Under the pieces are notes generated by a model that saw only the letters and a list, made by a program, of their open reading frames with translations, was not told where the DNA came from and did not search any database. The position numbers and the translations under genes are program-made. Positions 1 through 8,207 of a stretch of DNA of 64,000 nt are shown here, piece after piece; the first letter of the stretch is position 1, and every line of letters starts with the position of its first letter. The stretch lies in assembly GCA_016786665.1 (NCBI GenBank), contig JAEUVZ010000026.1, positions 47,325 through 111,324 on the forward strand. The letters are read 5' to 3'. The DNA is from Flavipsychrobacter sp. GTDB lineage: Bacteria > Bacteroidota > Bacteroidia > Chitinophagales > Chitinophagaceae.

Positions 1-55
1 TGGGAACCAGTTCCCCGATTGTATATGAATCGCCTAAGGCTAAGTATGTGTGCAT
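1..55 (-). CDS. SGNH/GDSL hydrolase, N-terminal fragment cut by window edge
   Basis: Reading leftward from an ATG at 55, the first 18 codons give MHTYLALGDSYTIGELVP and then run off the window. The GDSYTIGE block right after a short hydrophobic beta-strand is the classic block I of SGNH/GDSL esterases, where the Ser of GDS is the nucleophile. An in-frame stop lies 27 bases upstream, so this ATG is the most likely start, and no signal peptide precedes the motif. It follows the aldehyde dehydrogenase on the same strand after about 208 bases. Only the family can be called; substrate is unknown. Confidence 0.7.
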   Translation of the reverse strand, partial: MHTYLALGDSYTIGELVP

Positions 56-263
56 TATCGCAAAATTTGAATTTTTCAATTAGCCCTTTCCTGTTTACTG
101 CCCGCTTCAGGGCTTCTTCACGAGATACAATACCGTATTCTCTTATATTTACTAACGGCCTCATTAAGCTTATCAACTCCCCTCCATTTTCCGATTATCT
201 TATCAACAGAAAATTTTTCAGATTGACTTTTCAACAGCGTTGTAACGTCAGCCTTCGTAACAT

Positions 264-1637
264 CTAATTAATAAATACGGTCTTTATATTCGTGAACTCA
301 CGTATCCCAAATATACTCAATTCCCTGCCATAACCGCTTTGTTTCACCCCGCCGAAAGGCAGGCGCGGGTCGGAGTGCACGAACGAATTGACAAAGCAAT
401 TACCCGCCTGCAACTGCGTAGCGGCAATCTCTTCTGCACGCTTGCGGTTCCTGGAAAATATACCTGCCCCCAGCCCATAGATGTTGTCGTTGGCTATACG
501 GATAGCATCCTTTTCGTCTTTGGCTTCAATGATGCTCGCCACAGGGCCAAACAATTCATCATCGTAGGCCGGCATACCGGGCTTCACGTTGGTAAGTACA
601 GTAGGCGGATAGAACGCGCCCTCCCCTTCGGGTAGGTAGCCGCCACAGAGCAACTTCGCCCCTTTGGCTATACTCTCCTCTACCTGCCGGTGGAGTGCAT
701 CGCGGAGGTCTACCCGGGCGAGCGGCCCTATTTTGTTGTTCCGGTCCAGCGGGTCACCAAATGCGGCGGCTTTCATAGCAGCCACCACCGCTGCTTCAAA
801 TTCTTTCCGGACAGCCTTAACGGGTATAAACCGCTTTGCCGCCACGCAGCTTTGGCCACTATTAATGAGGCGGCCATCCACACATGTCTTTACCGCCAGC
901 TTCATGTCGGCATCTTCCAGTATAATGTAGGCATCGCTGCCTCCCAGTTCCAGCACCTGCTTCTTTATGTAGCTGGCGGCCGTGGCGGCTACTTTCTTTC
1001 CCGCCTCCGTGCTACCGGTAAGCGTAATGGCTGAAATTTCAGGACGGGCGATTATACCGGCTATTTCAGAAGAAGCCAGTAGCAGCGTTTGAAACAGCCC
1101 TTTGGGCGCGCCCGCTTTTTTCATCACTTCCGCTATTGCCAGCGCACAGCCGCTCACATTAGAGGCGTGCTTCAGCAGCATCGCATTACCCGCCATCAGC
1201 GCGGGCGCCATAGCCCTGAACACCTGCCAGTACGGAAAATTCCAGGGCATGATGGCCAATACTACCCCCAGCGGCTGGTAACTCACATAGCTCTTGCGGG
1301 CATCTGTCTCTACCAATTCATCCCGGAGGAATCGAGGCCCCTCTTTGGCATAAAACTCAAACGTACGGGCGCATTTCTCCACCTCATCAAGACTCTGCTG
1401 CAACGGCTTGCCCATTTCGGCCGTCGCCAGCCGGGCCAGGCGTTCCTTATCCCTTTTTAATTCCGCCGCTACTGACCGGAACAACTTCCCGCGCTCTTTG
1501 TGGGTGAGTACCCGCCAACCTTCAAATGCCTTCTGGGCCTGCTTCAGCGCCTTGTCCGCTTCCTCCGCGGTGGTCGCCTTGTAATTGCCTATCTCCTTTC
1601 CGGTAGCCGGGTTCACCGAGCTGAACGTATGTGCCAT
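264..1637 (-). CDS. NAD(P)-dependent aldehyde dehydrogenase (succinate-semialdehyde dehydrogenase type)
   Basis: A 457-residue cytosolic aldehyde dehydrogenase, which oxidises an aldehyde to the acid using NAD(P)+. Visible landmarks are PWNFP at 131-135, the nucleotide-binding TGSTEAGKKVA at about 207-217, the general base Glu230 in LELGGSD and the nucleophile Cys264 in GQSCVAAKRF. The EMGKPL segment and the overall length resemble the GabD/Sad group that acts on succinate semialdehyde, so that is the best guess at substrate; other short-chain aldehydes remain possible. The start at MAHTFSSVNP fits the family. It is divergent from the phosphoglucomutase gene with 134 bases between the two starts, and an SGNH hydrolase lies downstream. 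Confidence 0.9.
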   Translation of the reverse strand: MAHTFSSVNPATGKEIGNYKATTAEEADKALKQAQKAFEGWRVLTHKERGKLFRSVAAELKRDKERLARLATAEMGKPLQQSLDEVEKCARTFEFYAKEGPRFLRDELVETDARKSYVSYQPLGVVLAIMPWNFPYWQVFRAMAPALMAGNAMLLKHASNVSGCALAIAEVMKKAGAPKGLFQTLLLASSEIAGIIARPEISAITLTGSTEAGKKVAATAASYIKKQVLELGGSDAYIILEDADMKLAVKTCVDGRLINSGQSCVAAKRFIPVKAVRKEFEAAVVAAMKAAAFGDPLDRNNKIGPLARVDLRDALHRQVEESIAKGAKLLCGGYLPEGEGAFYPPTVLTNVKPGMPAYDDELFGPVASIIEAKDEKDAIRIANDNIYGLGAGIFSRNRKRAEEIAATQLQAGNCFVNSFVHSDPRLPFGGVKQSGYGRELSIFGIREFTNIKTVFIN

Positions 1638-1691
1638 TCTATGCCTGTATTTTTAATAAAGTTAAGCACGCCCCGGGTACAAAAGGTTTAC

Positions 1692-1699
1692 TAAATTTG
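1692..1699 (+). promoter_or_regulatory. candidate -7 box (TAnnTTTG) of the phosphomutase gene
   Basis: The octamer TAAATTTG matches the Bacteroidota -7 consensus TAnnTTTG. It lies 72 bases before the ATG of the phosphomutase in the divergent intergenic region. No clear -33 TTG is seen at the expected distance, so this is a suggestion from one box only. Confidence 0.3.
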
Positions 1700-1771
1700 A
1701 TGCCCGTATAAACGGGTGTATATTACAGGCTTTAATATGCCTGGCCAGTAACCAGAAACTTAATTTAGCAG

Positions 1772-3178
1772 ATGCAAACAGAGAAAATAAAATTCGGCAC
1801 CGATGGATGGCGTGCAATAATAGCTCAAGACTTTACCGTATATAATGTAGCGAGGGTATCGCAGGGGCTCGCCGACTGGCTGAACGGGCGCGGCAAGGAC
1901 GCCTCGGTAGTAGTGGGACACGACTACCGCTTTGGTGGCGCCATGTTTTGCGAGGCGGTAACAAAGGTGCTTTGCGCCAACGGAATAAAAGTGCTACTGG
2001 CCCAGGGGCCTATCAGCACTCCTATGATATCGTTTGGCGTACTGAAGCTGAACGCACAGCAAGGCGTGGTGATCACCGCATCGCACAACCCGCCCTCGTA
2101 TAATGGTTATAAACTGAAAGGAGCGCATGGCGGGCCATCAAGCCCGGCAGACATAGCCGCAGTAGAAAACCTGATACCGGAGGAAGTAACCATACCCCAG
2201 GAAGGCCTGGCACATTGGGAAAAAGCGGGACTGCTGGAATACGTAAACCTCGAGGACATGTATGTTAGCTACCTGCAGGAGAAATTTGACTTTGACGCAC
2301 TGGCAAAATCGCCGTACAAGCTGGCTTATGATGCGATGTTTGGCGCAGGACAGAACGTGATACGCCGCCTGCTGCCCAACGCCGTACTGCTGCACTGCGA
2401 TAACAACCCGGGCTTTCACGGACAAGCGCCGGAGCCACTGGATAAAAACCTGCAGGAACTGGCCCGTACCGTGGCTTCCACCCCCGAAATAAAAATAGGC
2501 CTGGCCACCGATGGCGATGCTGACCGTATAGGGCTGTACGACGAGGACGGGAACTTCGTAGACGCGCACCACATTATACTGCTATTGATTCACTACCTGC
2601 ACAAGTACCAGGGCATGAACGGCAAAGTAGCCATTGCCTTCTCCACTACCGACCGCGTGAAGCGCATGTGCGAGGCATACGGGTTGCCGATAGAAATTAC
2701 ACCTATCGGGTTTAAGTACATCAGCGAGATAATGGTAAACGAAGACGTGCTGGTGGGTGGCGAAGAAAGTGGGGGTATAGCCGTGAAAGGGCATATACCC
2801 GAGCGGGATGGTATATATGACGGCCTGGTAATCTATGAATACATGACCAGGAGCGGCAAAACCCTGAAACAGCTTTGCGAAGAGGTGTATGAAGTAGTAG
2901 GCCGCTTTGTGTATGAGCGAAACGACCTGACGATTGAGAACAGCCTGAAAGAACGCATCATAAAGAACGCAGCCGATAACCAATACACGCAGTTCGGCAA
3001 GTACACCTTCAACCGTATAGAAACCATAGATGGCATTAAGTATCACCTGGACAATGGCGGATGGGTACTGCTGCGCGCTTCGGGAACAGAGCCGCTGCTC
3101 CGCGTATACGCCGAAGGAAACAGCAAGGAAGAAACCCTGGACATACTGGAAGACGTGAAGAAAACGATCCTTGCCTAA
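1772..3178 (+). CDS. phosphoglucomutase/phosphomannomutase (alpha-D-phosphohexomutase family)
   Basis: A 468-residue alpha-D-phosphohexomutase that interconverts hexose 1- and 6-phosphates, feeding glycan precursors and glycogen metabolism. All four active-site loops are visible: the phosphoserine loop TASHNPP with Ser104, the Mg2+ loop DGDAD at 247-251, the sugar-binding loop GGEESGG at 329-335, and the C-terminal phosphate-binding RASGTEP at 435-441. Length is normal for the bacterial family. Glucose versus mannose specificity cannot be decided from these motifs alone. The gene stands alone on the plus strand and ends at a strong hairpin shared with the convergent aldolase gene. A bifunctional hexose-phosphate isomerase gene 1 kb away fits the same sugar-phosphate pool. 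Confidence 0.93.
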   Translation: MQTEKIKFGTDGWRAIIAQDFTVYNVARVSQGLADWLNGRGKDASVVVGHDYRFGGAMFCEAVTKVLCANGIKVLLAQGPISTPMISFGVLKLNAQQGVVITASHNPPSYNGYKLKGAHGGPSSPADIAAVENLIPEEVTIPQEGLAHWEKAGLLEYVNLEDMYVSYLQEKFDFDALAKSPYKLAYDAMFGAGQNVIRRLLPNAVLLHCDNNPGFHGQAPEPLDKNLQELARTVASTPEIKIGLATDGDADRIGLYDEDGNFVDAHHIILLLIHYLHKYQGMNGKVAIAFSTTDRVKRMCEAYGLPIEITPIGFKYISEIMVNEDVLVGGEESGGIAVKGHIPERDGIYDGLVIYEYMTRSGKTLKQLCEEVYEVVGRFVYERNDLTIENSLKERIIKNAADNQYTQFGKYTFNRIETIDGIKYHLDNGGWVLLRASGTEPLLRVYAEGNSKEETLDILEDVKKTILA

Positions 3179-3201
3179 GCGAAGAACGGGAACAAAATAA
3201 C

Positions 3202-3228
3202 AAAGGCCTCCGATGAACGGAGGCCTTT
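3202..3228. terminator. bidirectional hairpin terminator between two convergent genes
   Basis: An 11-bp perfect stem (3202-3212 with 3218-3228) around a 5-base loop, flanked by A's on the left and T's on the right. It can stop transcription of the phosphomutase on the plus strand and of the aldolase on the minus strand, whose stop codons lie on either side. Confidence 0.85.
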
Positions 3229-3250
3229 TACTTTATGGTTGTCGCATTAA

Positions 3251-3904
3251 TTATTGCATAGATTTGGCGTCCTTCAGGAACTGCTCCAGGCCGATGTCCG
3301 TCAGGGGGTGTTTCAGCAGTCCGAGAATGGAGCTGAGCGGGCAGGTACATACATCCGCGCCTGCCTCCGCACAGCGGACGATATGAAGCGGATTGCGGAT
3401 AGAAGCCGCCAGCACTTCGGTCATAAAGCCCTGCGCATTGTATACGCTCACTATCTGCTCTATCAGCTGAACGCCGTCCCAGGAGCTATCGTCTATACGG
3501 CCTATGAAAGGCGATACGAACGTAGCACCCGCCTTGGCCGCCAGTATCGCCTGGCCCGCTGAGAACACGAGTGTACAATTGGTTTGTATTCCATTATCGG
3601 TAAACCACTTAATGGCTTTGATGCCATCCTTTATCATAGGTACCTTAACTACTATATTGGGGTGAATGGCCGCCAGCTTCTTGCCTTCTTCTACTATCTC
3701 GGCAAAGGTGGTACTCAGCACTTCAGCACTGATAGGGCCATCTACCATTTCGCAAATGGTTTTGTAGTGCTGCGCTATAGCCGCCTCGCCCTTTACTCCT
3801 TCCTTCGCCATCAGGGTAGGATTGGTGGTAACCCCGTCCAAAATCCCTAACTCATTCGCTTCCCGTATCTGGTCTAAATTGGCTGTATCGATAAAAAATT
3901 TCAT
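3251..3904 (-). CDS. fsa: transaldolase / fructose-6-phosphate aldolase (TalC/MipB-type)
   Basis: A 217-residue short transaldolase-family enzyme. The family transfers a dihydroxyacetone unit (transaldolase) or cleaves fructose 6-phosphate (FSA) through a Schiff-base lysine. The start at MKFFIDTANLDQI is the conserved N-terminus of this subfamily, so the upstream in-frame ATG at 3925 is rejected. The Schiff-base Lys is Lys87 in IVVKVPM, and GVTTNPTL at 24-31 and the C-terminal CPLSSILGLLKHPLTD region are typical. Many enzymes of this size in Bacteroidota are annotated as transaldolase, and sequence alone does not separate the two activities. It is transcribed convergently with the phosphomutase. 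Confidence 0.9.
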   Translation of the reverse strand: MKFFIDTANLDQIREANELGILDGVTTNPTLMAKEGVKGEAAIAQHYKTICEMVDGPISAEVLSTTFAEIVEEGKKLAAIHPNIVVKVPMIKDGIKAIKWFTDNGIQTNCTLVFSAGQAILAAKAGATFVSPFIGRIDDSSWDGVQLIEQIVSVYNAQGFMTEVLAASIRNPLHIVRCAEAGADVCTCPLSSILGLLKHPLTDIGLEQFLKDAKSMQ

Positions 3905-4004
3905 GTAAATCCGTTTCAGGGACAAAAATAGCCAATAAAAGCTGCCGGAAACGTTAAGATATCAACATGTAGAAAGCGTGGGGAAAACTCTGCCGACCGG
4001 GCAT

Positions 4005-4109
4005 AAAAAAACTGGCAAGTTACTCACATCGCGCCGCTACAACCACCCACCCTTGCTACATTCCTGTCCTGGGGGATTCAGTAGGAGCTGGCCGTATAAG
4101 ACTTGCCAG
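4005..4109 (-). ncRNA. ffs: signal recognition particle RNA, small bacterial type (4.5S)
   Basis: On the minus strand the apical part reads CCCCCAGGACAGGAATGTAG followed by CAAGGGT. This matches the conserved domain IV of small bacterial SRP RNA (symmetric and asymmetric loops with GGAA tetraloop) that binds Ffh. The ends pair: CTGGCAAGT at 4101-4109 with ACTTGCCAG at 4012-4020. The closing stem runs straight into seven U's (4005-4011), giving an intrinsic terminator. A TACCTTTG promoter box sits six bases upstream of the predicted 5' end. The RNA is about 98 nt plus the U tail. No protein frame explains this stretch. Confidence 0.88.
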
Positions 4110-4114
4110 GGCGG

Positions 4115-4122
4115 CAAAGGTA
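4115..4122 (-). promoter_or_regulatory. -7 promoter box of the SRP RNA gene
   Basis: Minus-strand octamer TACCTTTG fits TAnnTTTG, the Bacteroidota housekeeping -7 element. It ends about six bases before the first paired base of the SRP RNA, exactly where a start site would be expected. Confidence 0.7.
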
Positions 4123-4175
4123 AGAAGGTTTTTGACATTTTTTGTAATTATTTCATTGGAATATTTCCAACAACA

Positions 4176-4197
4176 AGGCCCCGCTGTCGCGGGGCCT
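4176..4197 (-). terminator. hairpin terminator after the hexose-phosphate isomerase
   Basis: A 9-bp GC-rich perfect stem (4176-4184 with 4189-4197) with a TGTC loop, 33 bases past the stop of the isomerase gene. It is followed on the minus strand by a T-rich stretch (TTGTTGTT). It separates that gene from the SRP RNA promoter. Confidence 0.7.
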
Positions 4198-4229
4198 GCA
4201 AATAAATGTATTTATAAATGAACCAGGCT

Positions 4230-5213
4230 TTACGATTTGGCCAAAGACCCCTTCAGGAAGTCAATCACCTTTACTTCCATGGCATCTACCTCATGCAGGT
4301 CGGCTAGGTACACCGACAGCCAGTCGGTCAGGTGAATAAAGTAGAAAATACGCTCCCAATAGCTCTTACCTTTTGAGTACAGCTCAATGATATTAGGGGT
4401 GTACTTTTTAATAATTTTCTTGTTTATCTCCATACGGGTCTGCACACGTTCGTAGTCGCTATCGTTGCGGAGCAGCAATACCACCTTGTTGGGGTCTTTG
4501 TCTTTCCAGCCCACCAGCTCGTTGTGGTTCATTTCGGGTATAGCCCCGTGCCATGCCAGCATTTTGGCGTTCTCGTTTATCTGCTGGCGGATGCGGATAG
4601 CCAGGCCTTCATAATCGGCGGCGGAGTAGATAATCGGCAGTTTGCCATTAAGCTTTTGCGCCAGCGATTTCGCTTTCTTCTGCATGTCCTTCTTCTCGGC
4701 ATCCAGCAGCTTTACCGACGCCTTTACATTGCTCACGAACTCACCGGAGATAAGATCGAAATACGCTAAGGTGTACAGCACCTGCACCATAGAATACCCG
4801 ATGCACGCACGTGGCGGCATACCGGCCGGCAACAGTATGCAATCTATTTTCTTTTTGCCTGCTATGGTGGCTATCTCACCTCCGGAGGTGATGCATACCA
4901 CCGTCGCCTTTACTTTGGCCGCATGGCGGAGCGCAGCTACGGTCTCTTCCGTATTGCCGGAGTAAGACGATACTATTACCAGTGAATCCTTATTGACAAA
5001 CGCAGGGAGGAAATAGTCTTTGTTAACGATAAAAGGAATTTTCATTTTATCGAACACGTAGTTCTGCACAATGGAGCCACCAATACCACTTCCCCCCAGG
5101 CCGGTAAGGATTACATTGCTGAAGTCTTTCTTTGCTGCTTTAAAACGGTAATTTTGTCCGATGATAAGGGCTTCTTTCAATTGATTGGTAAAGCTGTCAA
5201 TTAGTTGCTTCAT
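4230..5213 (-). CDS. bifunctional phosphoglucose/phosphomannose isomerase (SIS fold)
   Basis: A 327-residue sugar isomerase with an N-terminal SIS domain: GLGGSGIGGS at about 38-47 is the phosphate-binding loop, and SSYSGNTEET at about 76-85 is the second SIS motif. The C-terminal half carries the PGI/PMI-type region with MNHNELVGW, whose Glu and His belong to the isomerase active site. Such enzymes interconvert glucose 6-phosphate, fructose 6-phosphate and mannose 6-phosphate in glycolysis and sugar-nucleotide supply. Length matches the archaeal/Bacteroidota bifunctional family rather than classic PGI (about 550 aa). Its start lies only 20 bases from the start of the divergent YraN gene, so the two must share an overlapping promoter region. 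Confidence 0.88.
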   Translation of the reverse strand: MKQLIDSFTNQLKEALIIGQNYRFKAAKKDFSNVILTGLGGSGIGGSIVQNYVFDKMKIPFIVNKDYFLPAFVNKDSLVIVSSYSGNTEETVAALRHAAKVKATVVCITSGGEIATIAGKKKIDCILLPAGMPPRACIGYSMVQVLYTLAYFDLISGEFVSNVKASVKLLDAEKKDMQKKAKSLAQKLNGKLPIIYSAADYEGLAIRIRQQINENAKMLAWHGAIPEMNHNELVGWKDKDPNKVVLLLRNDSDYERVQTRMEINKKIIKKYTPNIIELYSKGKSYWERIFYFIHLTDWLSVYLADLHEVDAMEVKVIDFLKGSLAKS

Positions 5214-5233
5214 ATTCTCATTTCCTATTTTCG

Positions 5234-5590
5234 ATGGCCAAACATAACGAAACTGGATTAAAAGGCGAGCAAATAGCGGAAAACTTTTTGCTAAATAAAG
5301 GGTATCAAATCCTACACCGCAACTGGCGTTCGGCCCGTAAGGAGATAGACCTTATCGCCCTGCGGGAAAACCTGCTGGTATTCGTAGAGGTGAAGACTCG
5401 GAAAAACTTCTACTATGGCTTTCCGGAAGAGTTTGTAGACGTTAAAAAACAGGCACTTATGAAGGAGGCCGCGGAGGCATTTGTAACCGAACATCCTCAA
5501 TACATGGAGATACGGTTTGATATTATCAGCATACAACTGGAAAAAGGACAGGTGAAGGACCTCACCCACTTTGAGGAGGCTTTCTATTAA
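5234..5590 (+). CDS. YraN family protein (UPF0102, restriction-nuclease-like fold)
   Basis: A 118-residue member of UPF0102. The PD-(D/E)xK-like core is visible as RKEIDLIA followed by LVFVEVKTR, with Asp and Glu-x-Lys spaced as in the Holliday-junction-resolvase-like fold; the role of the family in cells remains uncertain. The start ATG lies 20 bases from the divergent isomerase start. Only 17 bases separate its stop from the next plus-strand gene, so the two are probably co-transcribed. Length is typical of the family. Confidence 0.9.
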   Translation: MAKHNETGLKGEQIAENFLLNKGYQILHRNWRSARKEIDLIALRENLLVFVEVKTRKNFYYGFPEEFVDVKKQALMKEAAEAFVTEHPQYMEIRFDIISIQLEKGQVKDLTHFEEAFY

Positions 5591-5607
5591 TTAGTAACTT
5601 GCGGTTT

Positions 5608-6240
5608 ATGAAAATGATATTAGCGGCGGTGGCCCTGCTGCTGTGCATCGGGCAGGCGCGTGGCCAACAGGATCTGGCGCTGCGGGAAGGAGATATAGTG
5701 CTGCAGAAGATACCCTGCGGCAACCTGTGCGATGCCATTATAGAAACTACGCCCTGCCAGGAAGGGCGGATGTTTAACCACTGCGGCATCGTACACTTTG
5801 ACGGAGGACTGCCCTACGTAATAGAGGCCATAGGCAAAGAAGTAAAGCAAAACCCGCTACCCGACTTCCTGAAAAGGGATAGTTCTGCCACGCTGTATGT
5901 GGCCCGGCTGAAGCCTGAGTATGCCAGCCATATAGAACCTGCCATTAAGAAAGCCATCATATACCTGGGCACCCCTTACGACGATGCCTTTGTGCCGGGA
6001 GATGATGCCCTTTACTGCTCGGAACTGGTATATCACTGCTACCGGAAAGGATACACCCCCAGCCTCTTCCCTTTATCGCCCATGACATTCAAGTCGAAAT
6101 CGGGTAAAACATTTCCTGCGTGGACGGAATATTACAGCAGCCTGAAGAGAGAGATACCTGAAGGGTTGCCCGGCACCAACCCCTGTGCCATTGCCAACTC
6201 AGAGGTAGTGACATTGCTCACCTTCACTCTATACCGATAA
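5608..6240 (+). CDS. YiiX/YebB-like NlpC/P60-fold cysteine hydrolase, exported
   Basis: A 210-residue exported protein. The start at 5608 gives MKMILAAVALLLCIGQARGQ, a signal peptide; a TTG nine bases earlier is in frame but less likely. The mature part begins LREGDIVLQKI, the hallmark start of YiiX-type permuted papain-like hydrolases. The active-site Cys is probably in DALYCSELVYHCY, and the His in FNHCGIVH. Such enzymes act on amide or peptide bonds in the envelope; the substrate is unknown. It lies 17 bases behind the YraN gene and is followed directly by a terminator hairpin. Confidence 0.83.
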   Translation: MKMILAAVALLLCIGQARGQQDLALREGDIVLQKIPCGNLCDAIIETTPCQEGRMFNHCGIVHFDGGLPYVIEAIGKEVKQNPLPDFLKRDSSATLYVARLKPEYASHIEPAIKKAIIYLGTPYDDAFVPGDDALYCSELVYHCYRKGYTPSLFPLSPMTFKSKSGKTFPAWTEYYSSLKREIPEGLPGTNPCAIANSEVVTLLTFTLYR

Positions 6241-6243
6241 AAA

Positions 6244-6267
6244 AAGCGGCTCCTACCGGAGCCGCTT
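6244..6267. terminator. bidirectional hairpin terminator
   Basis: A 10-bp perfect stem (6244-6253 with 6258-6267) and TACC loop, starting four bases after a stop codon. A's lie to the left, and the convergent minus-strand gene ends at 6282. It can serve the YiiX-like gene and the small exported protein gene from both sides. Confidence 0.8.
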
Positions 6268-6281
6268 GTAATAAAAACGCA

Positions 6282-6581
6282 TTATCGCTTTTTCGCCTTT
6301 CCCGGCCGCTGGGAGCGGCTGCCGCCCCCCGTGACCTTAGCGGGCTTTGCCGGGGCAACCTGCTTCTGCGATGCGGGCGCTTCCACCGGCAAGGCATTTA
6401 CACTACCGCCTGTAGATACGGAAACAGAAGGCCCCGCGGGTGTACTTGCCGCCGGCGCGGCGTCTACCGTAGCTACCGGTGCCTGAACCGGGGGAGTGTA
6501 CGGCTTTCCCTTTCCTGACTGGGCCAGTGCCAGTGACGACACCATTACAAATGCCCCTGATAATAATATCCTGCTCTTCAT
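6282..6581 (-). CDS. small exported Pro/Ala-rich basic protein, unknown function
   Basis: A 99-residue protein with a clear signal peptide (MKSRILLSGAFVMVSSLALA). The rest is low complexity: PPVQAPVATVDAAPAAS-type Pro/Ala/Val sequence and a very basic tail (RSQRPGKAKKR). No domain is recognised. It starts seven bases after the stop of the repeat-rich surface protein on the same strand, so the two are likely one transcript. It may be a periplasmic or cell-wall-contacting linker protein, but that is a guess from composition. Confidence 0.6.
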   Translation of the reverse strand: MKSRILLSGAFVMVSSLALAQSGKGKPYTPPVQAPVATVDAAPAASTPAGPSVSVSTGGSVNALPVEAPASQKQVAPAKPAKVTGGGSRSQRPGKAKKR

Positions 6582-6588
6582 ACTTTTC

Positions 6589-8178
6589 CTATTGAACTAT
6601 GCTGTAGAAATCGGCTGTACCACTGCACACCCATGTCTTATTGATACCGGAGTTATTGGTAATGTAGAATACCAGGATGTCTCCGGTGCTGATAGCAAGC
6701 GGGTTACCCGACAAGTCAATATCGTATTTCTGTGCTATCTCTGTGGAGCCGAAGTTGAGCGTACAGCTACCTACCAGGCTACCCGTTGGGATAATGTTCT
6801 GAATAGTATTGCCGCAGGAACCGGAAGAAAGATTGGGATACCTGTATATAGATACCAGGTAGGTACCTGCCTGCAGAACCGTTTGCGCTACCCAGCCCGA
6901 TGCACGTACAAAGAACACATCGCGCTGCGCCTGGTAGAAGGAACCGGAAACAATAACCTGTGCGCCCATATTTACGCCGGGCACGCCGGTGCTGTTCCAG
7001 GTAAGGCCGCTGTAGCCTACTATAGTAGTGGTGCCTGAAGGCTGGTTGTTACCGTTGTTGGCACAAGGCACGGAGAAGTAAGCCCTGGGAGCCGTCCACG
7101 CAGGGGCCGAGCTGCCGTTGGACCGAAGGTACTGGCCTGTAGTACCGGCACCGGTAAACGCAGCAGGAGCCGCGCCCGTGCCATACATAACACCACCCGA
7201 AGTACCCTGCACATCTACCGTGAGCGGAGTAGTACCCAGCACGCGGGAGGTACCGTTGTTCACTACGATAGTAGAAGAGGTGGCCGGCTGCACATTGCCT
7301 GTGGTGAGTGTGGAGTTGGCATTCACCCATTGCGGCGTGCCACCCATGGTAGGCGTTGCCAGCACCTGGTTGGCCGATGTGCTTGGTCCGGTAAATGCGG
7401 ATGACGCACCTGTACCATACATAACGCCTCCCTGCGTACCTACCACATCTATAACGGCGTTTCCGGAGCCTACCGTCTGGCCACCACCGTTGGTCACGTT
7501 CACCACGCTGCTGCCGGTGATGCTGGAGGTAGTAAGGGTAGTATTGGGCGACGCCCACATAGGAGCGCCACTGCCGCCGGAAACCAGCACGTCGCCATTG
7601 TTGCCCACGCCGGTAAAGTCGGACGAAGCACCGGTACCATACATGACACCACCGGAAGTACCGGCTACATCTATACTCATCGGGTTGGCCCCTACCACCT
7701 GGTTAGCGCCGTTAGAGACATTCACTACCGCGCTTCCGGTAACATTAGACGGCGTAGACCAGGTAGGTGCGCCGCCGCCTACCGGGGTGGTGAGCACCTG
7801 GTTGTTAGCGCCTGCAGGCGGCAAAAACACACTGGGGTTCCCCGTGCCCTGTCCTATCAGCAGCCCATTGAGCGTTCCCTGCACATCGCCGCTGCTCGAT
7901 ACCATGGTCCATACCGGCACCATAGGTGTGCCACTATTATAGTAAAAGCCGGGGGCGTTATCGGTCTGGAAAATCAGCAGGCCGGTAGCCGGCATCGGGA
8001 TGCCATTCCTGTTGGCCTGGGTCATGCGTGGCACCAGTACTCCTTTGTCGGTGCTCTTTACATCCAGCATAGCGCTGGGGTCGGCCGTGGAGCCATCGGC
8101 ATTAACACCTACATTCTGTGCAAATGAAGTAACGCTAAGGGTTACCATCGCTATTGTGAGCAGTTTCTTTATTAACAT
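6589..8178 (-). CDS. repeat-rich exported surface protein, tail-fibre-like
   Basis: A 529-residue protein with an N-terminal signal peptide (MLIKKLLTIAMVTLSVTSFA) followed by VGVNADGSTADPSAMLDV, a start common in Bacteroidota surface proteins that resemble phage tail fibres. The middle holds at least three copies of a roughly 70-residue Gly/Thr/Ser/Asn-rich unit centred on GGVMYGTGA. The C-terminal 160 residues (from about AYFSVPCANNGNNQP) are a separate non-repetitive beta-rich domain with paired cysteines. No T9SS sorting signal is visible. It is probably an extracellular adhesin or structural protein. The T9SS protein upstream ends 29 bases before it. Confidence 0.7.
   Translation of the reverse strand: MLIKKLLTIAMVTLSVTSFAQNVGVNADGSTADPSAMLDVKSTDKGVLVPRMTQANRNGIPMPATGLLIFQTDNAPGFYYNSGTPMVPVWTMVSSSGDVQGTLNGLLIGQGTGNPSVFLPPAGANNQVLTTPVGGGAPTWSTPSNVTGSAVVNVSNGANQVVGANPMSIDVAGTSGGVMYGTGASSDFTGVGNNGDVLVSGGSGAPMWASPNTTLTTSSITGSSVVNVTNGGGQTVGSGNAVIDVVGTQGGVMYGTGASSAFTGPSTSANQVLATPTMGGTPQWVNANSTLTTGNVQPATSSTIVVNNGTSRVLGTTPLTVDVQGTSGGVMYGTGAAPAAFTGAGTTGQYLRSNGSSAPAWTAPRAYFSVPCANNGNNQPSGTTTIVGYSGLTWNSTGVPGVNMGAQVIVSGSFYQAQRDVFFVRASGWVAQTVLQAGTYLVSIYRYPNLSSGSCGNTIQNIIPTGSLVGSCTLNFGSTEIAQKYDIDLSGNPLAISTGDILVFYITNNSGINKTWVCSGTADFYSIVQ
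7155..7740 (-). repeat. in-gene tandem repeats (about 70-residue unit) of the surface protein
   Basis: Three to four imperfect copies of a unit containing VNV(S/T)NG...GGVMYGTGA...FTG. The DNA copies are degenerate, while the peptide motif GGVMYGTGA is kept in each. This is typical of expanding surface-protein repeats. Confidence 0.6.
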
Positions 8179-8207
8179 GTTTTTCGTTTTTCGAGTTAAA
8201 TGATGTG

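Noticed and set aside
3978..4205. 75-codon plus-strand frame over the SRP RNA
   Set aside because: The stretch is explained by the SRP RNA and its terminator; the frame is incidental.
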